Below are positions 52,613 to 61,232 of a stretch of 64,000 nt of DNA, piece by piece (the first letter of the stretch is position 1; the number at the start of each line of letters is the position of its first letter). The stretch comes from Pseudarthrobacter sp. MM222 (GTDB taxonomy: Bacteria > Actinomycetota > Actinomycetes > Actinomycetales > Micrococcaceae). The DNA is taken from positions 3,410,001-3,474,000 of the forward strand of contig NZ_OX352321.1 of the NCBI RefSeq assembly GCF_947090775.1, read 5' to 3'. The notes below the pieces were generated by a model, which made no database searches, had not been told where the DNA came from, and saw nothing but the letters and a program-made list of their open reading frames with translations. The translations under genes were made by a program, and so were the position numbers.

Positions 52613-53695
52613 TCACCCAGATGAAGGTGCGGTGAACTCCAGTGTTCTTATGAACTCTGCGTGGACCCGGCGCAGCCGGTCCAGCCACCAGTCTCTGCGC
52701 TCTGGGGCGGCAGCGTGCTCCGCCAGCAATGCCGGGTCCGCGGATACCTCGCGGAGCCGGATGGCGCCGTCGGCGGGCAGCAGCGGGTCGCGGGTGACGT
52801 CGGCCGCCAGCAGGGATACGGTCCCGAGCCCGCACGCGTACGGCAGGTCCGGGAGTGCGGCGGCGAGCGCGAGCCCCGCGCGGATCCCGATCGAGGTGTC
52901 AAGGGCCGAGCTTACGACGGCGGGGAGCCCGGCCTGCGCCACGATGTCCAGGGCGCGGCGCACTCCCCCGAGCGGTGCCACTTTCACCACGATCAGGTCC
53001 GCGGCGCCGGCACGCGCCACCTTGAGCGGGTCCTCCTCCTTGCGAACGCTTTCGTCGGCGGCGATGAGCAGGGGGTTCCCGGCGTCGTGCAGCCTGCGCC
53101 GCACCTCGGCGAGGCCGGCAATGTCGGGCACCGGCTGTTCGGCGTATTCGAGTCCGACGGCGGAGAGCCGGGTCAGCGCTTCGACCGCGGTCGGGACGTC
53201 CCAGCCGCCGTTGGCGTCGACCCGGATCCGGGCGTCCGGCAGGGCCTCGCGGACCGCTGCGACGCGGGAAACGTCGTCCGCCAGAGGCTGGCCGCGTTCG
53301 GCGACTTTGACCTTGACGGCGTCCACCCGTCCGAACCGGGCGAGGATCTCCGGCACCCGGTCGGCGGAAACCGCGGGGATGGTGGCGTTGACCGGGATGG
53401 TGGTCCGCAGTGGTACGGGGAACCCCTGCCAGCCGGCCTCGATGGCGGAAGCAAGCCAGCGGGAAGCCTCAGCGTCGCCGTATTCGGGGAAGGGGCAGAA
53501 CTCGCCCCAGCCGAGCGGCCCGCGCAGCAGCAGGGCCTCGCGGTGCAGGATGCCGCGGAATTTCACCCGCATCGGCAAGCTCACCACCCGGGCGCCGGCA
53601 AGGAGTTCTTCCAGCTCAGGGATGTGCCCGGGACGGGACAGGGCCGGGTTCGGGGGGAGATCCGGAGCGGGCCGGGACGGATGGCTGGGCATCAT
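52613..53695 (-). CDS. menC: o-Succinylbenzoate synthase
   Basis: A 360-residue enolase-superfamily dehydratase. Catalytic lysines are in VDAVKVKVA, metal ligands in RIRVDANGGWD, LEYAEQPV and LIAADESV, and the second-side lysine is in LIVVKVAPLGGVRRAL. It converts SHCHC to OSB in menaquinone synthesis. The start may be at 53695 or the next codon (MMP). The Pro-rich first 25 residues are non-conserved. It is on the same strand as, and just downstream of, the GH32 gene (18-bp gap), an association without clear logic. Confidence 0.92.
   Translation of the reverse strand: MMPSHPSRPAPDLPPNPALSRPGHIPELEELLAGARVVSLPMRVKFRGILHREALLLRGPLGWGEFCPFPEYGDAEASRWLASAIEAGWQGFPVPLRTTIPVNATIPAVSADRVPEILARFGRVDAVKVKVAERGQPLADDVSRVAAVREALPDARIRVDANGGWDVPTAVEALTRLSAVGLEYAEQPVPDIAGLAEVRRRLHDAGNPLLIAADESVRKEEDPLKVARAGAADLIVVKVAPLGGVRRALDIVAQAGLPAVVSSALDTSIGIRAGLALAAALPDLPYACGLGTVSLLAADVTRDPLLPADGAIRLREVSADPALLAEHAAAPERRDWWLDRLRRVHAEFIRTLEFTAPSSG
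52620..52637 (-). promoter_or_regulatory. PHO-box-like direct repeats upstream of phoX
   Basis: On the minus strand GTTCACC-GCAC-CTTCATC forms two 7-bp units in an 11-bp step; the actinobacterial PhoP box is a direct repeat of GTTCACC with 4-bp spacers. It lies 71-88 bp before the phoX start, overlapping the 3' end of menC. Confidence 0.5.
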
Positions 53696-53713
53696 TTCAC
53701 TCTACCCGGGGCG

Positions 53714-55060
53714 CTATGCGTCGTCCGGGTACCGCAGCTCCCAGACATCGGCCGACGCGCCATGCGGCAATTCCAGCTGCCACGCCTCATCGGGGTCCGG
53801 GTACGCGCGCACGGTGGTGGGCACGGAACCGTGGTGGTAGGCCTCCACGATCGAGGCGTCCACGAAGATCCGAAAGTCGTCACCGCCTGCCGCTTCTTCG
53901 GTGAACACGGTGCGCTGGCCCCGCATCGAGCGAAGGATGAGCCGGATCCGGCCCTCGCCCCCGGAGACGTGCGCCTCGGCATACCGGGGCAGGCTCAGGG
54001 TTCCGGCGGCGCCCGCGTACAGTCGTGCACCGCGGTAGGCCTGCAGTTCTGCCGCCGGTTCCACGGCGAGCGCACCGCCGTGGACGGAGAGCTGCCCCGG
54101 AAACGTCAGGATGCCGGCCCAGCCCGCGTCGTCCGTCTGCTCCTGGCTGCGTCCCGGCCGCTCCCCGCCGCGCGCCGCTTCCGGGGACCAGCCCCAAAGC
54201 AAAGTCCGCTTCGGCAGCGGCAGGATCTGCGGCGCGTAGAAATCCCGGCCGAGATCCGCCTTTCCGCCCGTCTCCGGGGCGAAGACCGGCTGCCCGGCGA
54301 TCCCGGGCACAACCGAGCCCAGGAGGTAGCCGACACCATTGGCGTGTTCGTGGAGGTCCCCGGAGAGGCACAACGAAGCCATCAGCAGCCAGGTCTCCGC
54401 ACCGGAGGAATCAGGGACGCGGACCAGTTGGGGGCACTCCCAGATCTCCGCGGGCAAGTGCCTGGCAGCGAGCGGCTGGTCGGAGCTGAACCAAACCCCC
54501 TCATACTTCCAGGTCCTGAGTTCGTCCACGCCGTAGAGCAGGACGGCAGCCCGGCCCGAGGCCAGGCCGGCTCCCTGCAGGGCGTAACGCCGGCCCTGGA
54601 AGTGGAAGATGAACGGATCCCGCACCGCGGTGACCTGAGGGTCCGGGGGCATCCCGGCCGCCACGTGGCCATCCTGCGTCCAGGCGGTCAGGTCGCCGGA
54701 GCCCCGCGCCAGGACGACCCGGGACTTCCCGTCCGTGGAGTCGACGCCGGAGTAGGCGGCGGTGGGGACGCCGTCGTCGTCGGTCACCACCCCGGTCCAG
54801 CAGCCGAGGGCGTCCGGACCACCGGGCTGGGGCCGGAGCGCTACCGGTTCCTCGACCCAGCGGACCAGGTCCGGCGAGCTCAGGTGTCCCCATCGGATGG
54901 CGGAGTGGCGCGCGGAGTCAGGGTTGTACTGGAAGAAGACGTGATAGCGGCCGTCGACGTAGCTCAGGCCGTTCGGATCGTTGATCCAGCCCTTTGCGGG
55001 CCGGGGATGGAAGCGGGGAAAGGCGGGGTCCGGGTGATTCGCCACGGTGTCCATGGCCAC
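53714..55060 (-). CDS. Glycoside hydrolase family 32 (beta-fructosidase)
   Basis: A 448-residue GH32 enzyme that hydrolyses sucrose or fructans. The nucleophile Asp28 is in KGWINDPNGLSYVDG, the transition-state stabiliser in AVRDPFIFHF, and the acid/base glutamate in WECPQLVRVP. A C-terminal beta-sandwich (about 330-448) follows. No signal peptide is visible, so it is probably cytoplasmic and could be sucrose- or sucrose-6-phosphate-type. No transporter or fructokinase gene is adjacent. Alternative starts are the ATGs at 55060 and 55054. Confidence 0.9.
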   Translation of the reverse strand: MAMDTVANHPDPAFPRFHPRPAKGWINDPNGLSYVDGRYHVFFQYNPDSARHSAIRWGHLSSPDLVRWVEEPVALRPQPGGPDALGCWTGVVTDDDGVPTAAYSGVDSTDGKSRVVLARGSGDLTAWTQDGHVAAGMPPDPQVTAVRDPFIFHFQGRRYALQGAGLASGRAAVLLYGVDELRTWKYEGVWFSSDQPLAARHLPAEIWECPQLVRVPDSSGAETWLLMASLCLSGDLHEHANGVGYLLGSVVPGIAGQPVFAPETGGKADLGRDFYAPQILPLPKRTLLWGWSPEAARGGERPGRSQEQTDDAGWAGILTFPGQLSVHGGALAVEPAAELQAYRGARLYAGAAGTLSLPRYAEAHVSGGEGRIRLILRSMRGQRTVFTEEAAGGDDFRIFVDASIVEAYHHGSVPTTVRAYPDPDEAWQLELPHGASADVWELRYPDDA

Positions 55061-55113
55061 ACACTACCCGCGTGCTCAGGCGCCTCGCAGCGTTCTGTGG
55101 GACCCTGATAGCG

Positions 55114-56013
55114 ATGGATTTTCGTTCTGAACCCACAGACCAGCACCCGGGCAGGGGCCTCGGCCGAACGTTCGTAGTGGCCACGCTTGCGTGCCTGGCC
55201 GCGCTTGCCGCCACCTACTTTTTCTTTGTCCGCACCACCACGGGCCAGTTCATCGATGAATCGGCGCTGGTCGAGGCCGTCGAAATCCATGGCACGGCGG
55301 GCAAGGCCGCCAATAAGCTGCTGGACTCGCTGCCTGCCGTGTCCGTCCTGATCGCCACCGTCGTCGTCCTCTTTGTCACCATCCTGCGGCGGCGCTGGAC
55401 CGCTGCCGGGATAGCCATGGCGGCCTGCGTGGGCGCCAACGTGACGACCCAAATCCTCAAGGATCTGGTCCCCGTCCGGCCGTACCGCGGAATTGAGACG
55501 CTGGAGTTCAACTCGCTGCCGTCGGGACACACGACGCTGGCGGCGTCGGCCGCGGCGGCTGTGTTCCTGGTGGTTTCGCCGCGCTGGCGCCCGCTGGCCG
55601 GGTTCCTGGGCGGCAGCTTCGCCGTCGCCACCGGCGTTTCCACCCTGATCAACCAGTGGCACCGACCCGCGGACGTCGTAGCCGCCTTCCTCGTGGTGGC
55701 GGCGTTCATGCTCCCGGCCGGTTGGTTGATCATCCGCACCGGACCGCGCTGGAATGCCTGGACCGGTTACGGGGAACACTGGGCAGCCTCCCGGCTGTGG
55801 CTCGCGCTGCCCATGCTGGCAGGACTCGCCTCCGCCGCCCTGGCGAGCTTCGCACTGCTGAGGATCGCACCCGGTCCGGGCCAGGAAGGCAGCACCACCA
55901 ACTACTTCTGGGCCGGAACCTCCCTGATAGTGATTGCCGGGTACCTCGCGACGGTGGCCGGGGTGTGGCTGTTCGGACATGCCGCACGACGGCATGGGGC
56001 ACCGCGGCGCTGA
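55114..56013 (+). CDS. PAP2-family membrane phosphatase
   Basis: A 299-residue membrane phosphatase. The PAP2 motifs are KDLVPVRPY, SLPSGHTTLAAS and LINQWHRPADVVAA, with catalytic histidines in PSGH and WHRPAD. Eight or so hydrophobic segments are visible. It probably acts on undecaprenyl diphosphate or another lipid phosphate. The ATG at 55114 is preferred: the longer frame reaches into the divergent GH32 gene and its first 40 residues look non-native. Confidence 0.85.
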   Translation: MDFRSEPTDQHPGRGLGRTFVVATLACLAALAATYFFFVRTTTGQFIDESALVEAVEIHGTAGKAANKLLDSLPAVSVLIATVVVLFVTILRRRWTAAGIAMAACVGANVTTQILKDLVPVRPYRGIETLEFNSLPSGHTTLAASAAAAVFLVVSPRWRPLAGFLGGSFAVATGVSTLINQWHRPADVVAAFLVVAAFMLPAGWLIIRTGPRWNAWTGYGEHWAASRLWLALPMLAGLASAALASFALLRIAPGPGQEGSTTNYFWAGTSLIVIAGYLATVAGVWLFGHAARRHGAPRR

Positions 56014-56078
56014 GGCGGGATCCGGCGCGTCCTGCCGTACTTCGGGGCAGCGATCGCGCACACCCTGGTCTGGGGCGC

Positions 56079-57293
56079 CTAGTAGTTCCGGCGGTGTTTG
56101 AGGCGGGGAATGGTGACGCCGAAAACGGCGGCAGCAGCGAATCCGAGCACGCCGGTAGCCGCCACGCCAGCCCCCAGTGACGCGACGGCGGTGACTCCGG
56201 AAAGCAGCACGGGGCCGCCGGTGGAGCCGGCATCGGCCAGAAAGCGCCACATCCCCAGGAACTGGCCGCGGCCGTTGTCGGGCGAAAAGTCGGCCCCCAG
56301 GGTCATGTTCAGGCCGGAGCTGATGCCGTTCCCGAAGCCGATCAGGAGCGCCGCGAGGAGCAGGCCTACAAAGCCGGTGCTGAGTGGGATCAACAGCATC
56401 GCGGTGCCCATGATGAGCGTTGATGGAATTGCGACCCATTGCCTGCCCTTTCGGTCCATCAGCTTGCCGGCAGGGTAGAACACCAGCATGTCGATTGCAC
56501 CGGAAAGGCCGTAGATGAGGGAGGCCTGGGTGGCGTCCATGCCGAGGTGATCAGCCCAAAGCGGGATCACAACCTGGCGCGAGGCGCGCAGCGCGCTGAG
56601 GAGCATCACGCCCATCCCGACGGTCAGGAAGACCCCGGCATGGGATGCGGCTACGCCCCGCATCGTCGCCTGCTCCTGCGGGGCGCCGTCCACCGGAGCG
56701 GGCTTCGTCACGAGGTCCGGGATGGTCACGGACAGTGCCGCTGCCGCGGCCATGGCCACGACGCCGGCCCAGTAGGCTCCGGGGATACCGGCAAACTGCA
56801 TCACGGCGGCGCCGATGAACGGGCCCATGAAGATGCCGATCCGGTTTACGCCGCCGAGGGTGGACAGTGCACGGGCCCTGAGGATCACCGGCACCGCCTC
56901 GGTCAGGTACTTCTGCCGGGCGAGACTGAAGACGCTGGCGGCCATACCGACGACGAGCATTGCCGCCGCGAGCAGCCAGAGCCCGCCGGGCACGAGCGCG
57001 GACAGGGCCGCACCCGCCAGGGCGATGGCGCTGGCGGTGGCGGCCCCCACGATCGCCCAGCGTTCGCCGAACCTCAGGGTGATGAGCGAGGCCGGAAGAT
57101 TAAAGAACCAGGATCCGAGCCCGATCAGGGTGACAACCAGCGCGGCCACGGCCACCGAGGCGCCCAGGTCGCGGGCTGACAGCGCCACGACCGGAAGGAT
57201 TGCCCCTTCGCCGACGCTGAACAGCAGGGCCGGTCCGAAGGCGGGCACGGCGATGCTGCGGAGGCTGAAGGGGGCGGGGTGTGTGGTGGTCAT
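56079..57293 (-). CDS. MFS transporter
   Basis: About 404 residues and 12 predicted helices. GIFMGPFIGAAVMQFAGIPG and YPAGKLMDRKGRQWVAIP carry the MFS loop motifs, and the C-terminal half contains SGLNMTLGADFSPDNGRGQF, typical of multidrug-type MFS proteins of soil actinobacteria. Substrate unknown. Two ATGs (57302, 57293) are possible; AGGA lies eight bases before the second. It is convergent with the PAP2 gene (65-bp gap). Confidence 0.87.
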   Translation of the reverse strand: MTTTHPAPFSLRSIAVPAFGPALLFSVGEGAILPVVALSARDLGASVAVAALVVTLIGLGSWFFNLPASLITLRFGERWAIVGAATASAIALAGAALSALVPGGLWLLAAAMLVVGMAASVFSLARQKYLTEAVPVILRARALSTLGGVNRIGIFMGPFIGAAVMQFAGIPGAYWAGVVAMAAAAALSVTIPDLVTKPAPVDGAPQEQATMRGVAASHAGVFLTVGMGVMLLSALRASRQVVIPLWADHLGMDATQASLIYGLSGAIDMLVFYPAGKLMDRKGRQWVAIPSTLIMGTAMLLIPLSTGFVGLLLAALLIGFGNGISSGLNMTLGADFSPDNGRGQFLGMWRFLADAGSTGGPVLLSGVTAVASLGAGVAATGVLGFAAAAVFGVTIPRLKHRRNY

Positions 57294-57352
57294 CCCCTTC
57301 ATCCTAAGGCGGGCTCCGCACGCCGTGGCGCGAAGTCCCGGCGCCGGCCGCC

Positions 57353-58090
57353 TCAGGCCTCGAAGTGGGTCCGGACCTCAACTTTGGTGAGGTTCCGCAG
57401 GACGTCGGCGGCAACATCCCGGAGCTTCTGGTTCCGGTTGCTGGAGACCTTGGTGAGGATGGCCATGGCATCTTCCTGGGAGCAACGGTTCTGGGCCATC
57501 ACGACTCCGCAGGCCAGATCGATCGAAGTGCGGTGCTCCATGGCGGCCTGCAGGTCTTCGGCCCGGGATTGGGCGGTCCCGATCCGGACGGCCAGCCGCA
57601 GGGACCGGCCGGCAAGGTCGGCGAAACCCGCGGCTTCCTTGATGATCTCGTCGGTAAAGATGCCGGTGTCCGAGGCGAAGAAGTTCAACGCGGCGGACGC
57701 ATCCTCGCCGATTTCGAGCGGTACACCCAGGGTGCTGTGACACTCCTGCGCGGCAAGCTCCCGCTGGTACGCGGGCCAGCGGGGATCCGTGTCCACGTCC
57801 GCCAGCAGGACCACAGCCTTGCTCCGCAGCGCCGCGATGCAGGGACCATCACCTATGTTGTGCTCGATCCGGTCGAGCATGATTGCCCGCGGGCTGCTCC
57901 CCGCCACCGTCATGGACCGCTTCCGGCGCTGCAGCGTCACACCGCATTCGATCTCGGCGCCGACGGACCGGCTTAGCGTTGCAGCCGAGAACTCCGCGAG
58001 ACGATTGAGGAAATCCTCCACATTCGCGGTACCTAAGAGGAGTTCCTGCAGCTGTAGGACTGCTTCATCCCCGGCGAAGTTGTTGTTCAT
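57353..58090 (-). CDS. GAF and ANTAR domain protein
   Basis: A 245-residue regulator. A GAF domain (about 25-165, including IGDGPCIAALRSKAVVLLAD and STLGVPLEIGEDASAALNFF) is followed by an ANTAR domain (DLACGVVMAQNRCSQEDAMA, then KVSSNRNQKLRDVA). ANTAR domains bind RNA hairpins and act in antitermination. Such GAF-ANTAR proteins are numerous in Arthrobacter and related genera; target and signal are unknown. It is a single gene upstream of the MFS gene on the same strand, 59 bp away. Confidence 0.88.
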   Translation of the reverse strand: MNNNFAGDEAVLQLQELLLGTANVEDFLNRLAEFSAATLSRSVGAEIECGVTLQRRKRSMTVAGSSPRAIMLDRIEHNIGDGPCIAALRSKAVVLLADVDTDPRWPAYQRELAAQECHSTLGVPLEIGEDASAALNFFASDTGIFTDEIIKEAAGFADLAGRSLRLAVRIGTAQSRAEDLQAAMEHRTSIDLACGVVMAQNRCSQEDAMAILTKVSSNRNQKLRDVAADVLRNLTKVEVRTHFEA

Positions 58091-58159
58091 CCCTAAATGG
58101 TAGTCGGTCGCCGGCGGGCGGACTTTGCGGGCAGGGCCGACCCCTCCCCTTCAGATCGG

Positions 58160-59458
58160 TTAGACGTAGCCGTCCACGATCGCAGCCGCGATCTCCCGGT
58201 AGGCGCGCCGCGTCTCCGGCCGGAGCACATCGAGGGTGACCAGGTCGCCGTCGGCCACCCCGCGGTCGTGCGGGACCGCGATCAGCTGGCGGCAAATTCC
58301 GGACAGGTGGTCCTCGATCGCGTCCTTGTCCACCCGGGAGGAAACCTCGTCCTTGTCCGTGATGACGACGACGGCGTTGCGCGCCAGCTCCTCGTAGCCG
58401 TGGCTTGCCAGCCAGTGCAGCGTGCTGCGGGCCCGCTTGGCTCCGCTGACCGCGTAGCCGGCGGCGATGATGAGGTTGTCCGCGGATTGCAGGATGCCGC
58501 TCATGGCGTTGTGCGTGACGCCCGTGCCGCAGTCCGTGAGGGCCACCGAGTAGTAGCCGGAGACGAGTTTGCGGATCCGCAGGTACTCCTCGGCCGTCAG
58601 CGAGTCTGAGACCTCGGGGTCCTGTTCTCCGGCGATCAGGTGGAGCCGTCCGGCATGGTGCATGTACCGCGCGAGGGCGGTGAGGGAGTCGACCGACTCG
58701 ATGTTCTTGAGCAAGTCCGTGATGGTTCGCGGGCTCTGCTGCTGGTAGAGGCCCTCGCCCAGGGCGCGCTCCACGAGGTCGCCGGAGTCCGGGTTCGCGT
58801 CGATTGCGCAGGGCGGGTCCCCACGGAATTCCGCCAGGGTGAGTCCCACGCCGACGGTGGTGGAGGTCTTGCCGATGCCGCCCTTGAGGCTCAGGACGGC
58901 GGTGTTGTAGCTGCCCTGGAGCTGGCGGGAAATGCGCCGCGCGAGTTCGTCCTCTTCGCGCTGGCGTGCGCTCGGACCGAGATTGATCCCGCCGCCGGTC
59001 ATCTGGTACACGGCACCGCGGAAGCCGCCGACAGGCTTGGGCTTCTGCTCGCGGACGAACAGTCCGGGTGAGCTGATGAAGTCGGGAACCGGGGCAGTCG
59101 CCAGGGCGGCTGCCCGGGTGGCGGTGCGGGTGGAGCGGCCGGGCTGGGCTGGCACGGCAGGTGCTGTCTCCGGCGCGGGGGGCAGCGGAGCCGCGAGGAC
59201 CGGGCGGATCACGGGTGCAGGGCCGGTGTCCGGCGACGAATTGCGTTCATCGGCGGCTTCGGCGGCCTCGGCCCAGGAACTGCGGCGCTTCGGGACTGCG
59301 GGTTCGGTGGGGCTGGTGCGGGGATTGACGACCGGCATGGTTCCTGTCCGGGCAGCGTCCTCGCCGTCGGCTCGACGCAAGTCGCGTCGACGGCGGGTTT
59401 CAGGCTGTCCTGAGTTGTCAGTAGTGGCAGCTGTATTGTCTTCCACCGATTCGGGCAT
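58160..59458 (-). CDS. ParA/MinD-type ATPase with disordered N-terminus (EspI-like)
   Basis: A 432-residue protein. Residues about 1-165 are Pro/Ala/Thr-rich and look disordered, with basic patches (RRRRDLRRADG-like). The deviant Walker A is SLKGGIGKTSTTVGVGL, with AIDANPDSGDL and a LTDCGTGVTHNAMSG block, as in MinD/ParA proteins. This layout resembles EspI-type ATPases near ESX secretion loci, but no ESX genes or ParB partner are here. The ATG at 59458 follows GGGAGAAA; the 11 extra upstream residues are optional. Confidence 0.85.
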   Translation of the reverse strand: MPESVEDNTAATTDNSGQPETRRRRDLRRADGEDAARTGTMPVVNPRTSPTEPAVPKRRSSWAEAAEAADERNSSPDTGPAPVIRPVLAAPLPPAPETAPAVPAQPGRSTRTATRAAALATAPVPDFISSPGLFVREQKPKPVGGFRGAVYQMTGGGINLGPSARQREEDELARRISRQLQGSYNTAVLSLKGGIGKTSTTVGVGLTLAEFRGDPPCAIDANPDSGDLVERALGEGLYQQQSPRTITDLLKNIESVDSLTALARYMHHAGRLHLIAGEQDPEVSDSLTAEEYLRIRKLVSGYYSVALTDCGTGVTHNAMSGILQSADNLIIAAGYAVSGAKRARSTLHWLASHGYEELARNAVVVITDKDEVSSRVDKDAIEDHLSGICRQLIAVPHDRGVADGDLVTLDVLRPETRRAYREIAAAIVDGYV

Positions 59459-59577
59459 CGTTGATTTCTCCCAGGACTCACAGCGGGGCACGCTGCGGCG
59501 CTTGTTTGACGTCGTTCAAAGGGCAAGTCTAGGCGAGGAAGGTGAGTACCCTTATCATCGGGACGAAATTGACCGCG

Positions 59578-60393
59578 TCAGTGGTGCGCGCGTGTCTCCT
59601 GCAGCCGTGTGATGAACCATCGTGACTGCTCGGGGCCATAGGGAAGGATCGGGATTGCCTTGGTGGCGTCATCGGGGGTTTCCCGGGTAGCCTGGATCGC
59701 CTGCCTCACGGCGGTGCTCATGGTGTTGGCCATGGTCTTGACGAACTGGTCGCTGCAGGGCGCTCCATGGCCAGGAACCAGAAATTCGTAGCGGTGGCGC
59801 AGCGCGGACAGGTGCCGGAGGGCGCCCGCCCATTCCTCCGGGTACGAGTCCTCAAACGAGGGGTGCGAACCCTGCTCCACGAGGTCACCGGCATAGAGCG
59901 TCGTGGCTGTTCCCACGAGGAGGTCCCCGTCGGTGTGCCCGCGGCCCAGGTAGAAGAGCGTGACGGCCTGGCCGCCGAGGTCCACCAGGACCGGCTGGTC
60001 CTGGACGATCGCGTTCGGCACCACCAGTTCGACGTCGCTGCCTTCACCGGCGGCCATTTCCGGTTCCTCGGCGGCCACGGCCCGGCGCTGGCTGTCCCCG
60101 CTCTCTTCGATCTCCGCGGCGCAGTTTTCGTGCGCCCAGAACTCAGACGCGCCGTCGTCCGCAAAGACAGCGTTGCCAAAAAAGTGGTCATAGTGCGCGT
60201 GGGTGTTGACCACGATGAGGGGAAGATCTGTCTTCTCCCGAACGGCGGCCAGGATCTCGCGTCCCTGCCTTGGGCCGCCACCGGTGTCGATCACCATGGC
60301 GCGTTCGGTACCGACCACCAGGCCTGTGTTCAGCAGGGATCCTTGGGTTGTCAGAACGTAGTTGTCCGGACCGACCTCGAGCCATCGTGACAT
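59578..60393 (-). CDS. MBL-fold metallo-hydrolase
   Basis: A 271-residue zinc hydrolase. The metal motif VNTHAHYDHFFGN lies at about 62-74, GRGHTDGDLLVG gives a third histidine, YAGDLVEQGSHP the bridging Asp, and LVPGHGAPCSDQ the last His. The spacing resembles the class of quinolinate- or lactone-type hydrolases related to beta-lactamases; the substrate is unknown. The ATG at 60393 has GGAG six bases upstream. The 118-bp gap to the ParA-type gene holds no further gene. It is unrelated in detail to the MBL protein at 24250. Confidence 0.88.
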   Translation of the reverse strand: MSRWLEVGPDNYVLTTQGSLLNTGLVVGTERAMVIDTGGGPRQGREILAAVREKTDLPLIVVNTHAHYDHFFGNAVFADDGASEFWAHENCAAEIEESGDSQRRAVAAEEPEMAAGEGSDVELVVPNAIVQDQPVLVDLGGQAVTLFYLGRGHTDGDLLVGTATTLYAGDLVEQGSHPSFEDSYPEEWAGALRHLSALRHRYEFLVPGHGAPCSDQFVKTMANTMSTAVRQAIQATRETPDDATKAIPILPYGPEQSRWFITRLQETRAHH

Positions 60394-60616
60394 GAAATCT
60401 CCATATTCCAACGCTGTTAAGCGCCGTTGGTGTTGCGATGTGCAGGCCTCGATTCTACCAATGGCCCACCGACAATTCCCGGAGGCATGCCCGACGCCGG
60501 GTCCCCGGCGGGAAGCCATCGCCTGGGGCGCGCCCGGCGTGTAACCTATGGCTACTCCAGTTGCTCGGCCGCTTGCCCGCCCACTTCCTCCACCGGATGA
60601 TCGGAGGTGGCTCCCG

Positions 60617-61219
60617 ATGGATTCCGGCACGTCACTGGACCGGATGGTGTTCTTCAGCGATGCGGTCTTCGCGATCGCGCTGACGCTGCTGGCCCTGGAC
60701 CTGAAGCTGCCTACCGGCATCCCGGCGGACGGGCTGGACGACGCCCTGGTCGCGGCGCTGCCGCAACTGCTCGCGTATGCGCTGTCATTCCTCATCATCG
60801 CCAGGACCTGGATGGCTCACCACGCGGACTTCGCCGGGATCCTCCGTTTCAACGTGAACCTGGGACGGCTGAATCTCGCCCTCCTGTTTTTCATCGCCAT
60901 GCTGCCCGGCCCCACGTCAGTGCTCAGCGAGTACGGGGACGACCCCGCCCCGTGGCCGAGTGTCCTCTACGCGGCCAACATCGCCGCCGTATACCTGACG
61001 ATGGCGGCAATCTGGGGTTACGCCAGGCACGCAGGCCTGATGGACCGGGACACGGCCGCCCACCGCTACCGGAAGGTGTTCAACGCCCGGGTGGCCGGGG
61101 CGCTGGTCTTCCTGGTGTCGATTCCGGCGGCGTTTGCCCTCAACGCCTTCACGCCGTTCCTGTGGCTGCTGCTTGTGCCGGTGTCATGGCTGACCCGCCG
61201 GTTTTCTGCGACGGCGTAG
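60617..61219 (+). CDS. TMEM175-family potassium channel protein
   Basis: A 200-residue membrane protein with six predicted helices. The opening block RMVFFSDAVFAIALTLLALD contains the FSD motif that lines the pore in TMEM175 channels (DUF1211), which conduct potassium as tetramers in bacteria. Later features include RTWMAHHADFAGILRFN. The ATG at 60617 follows GGAGGTGG; the ATG at 60548 would add 23 proline-rich residues without a ribosome site. Nothing links its physiology to its neighbours. Confidence 0.85.
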   Translation: MDSGTSLDRMVFFSDAVFAIALTLLALDLKLPTGIPADGLDDALVAALPQLLAYALSFLIIARTWMAHHADFAGILRFNVNLGRLNLALLFFIAMLPGPTSVLSEYGDDPAPWPSVLYAANIAAVYLTMAAIWGYARHAGLMDRDTAAHRYRKVFNARVAGALVFLVSIPAAFALNAFTPFLWLLLVPVSWLTRRFSATA

Positions 61220-61232
61220 TGGCCCGCCGGCC

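Noticed and set aside
54994..55113. N-terminal extension of the PAP2 protein
   Set aside because: It overlaps the divergent GH32 gene and lacks family similarity; the ATG at 55114 gives a normal start.
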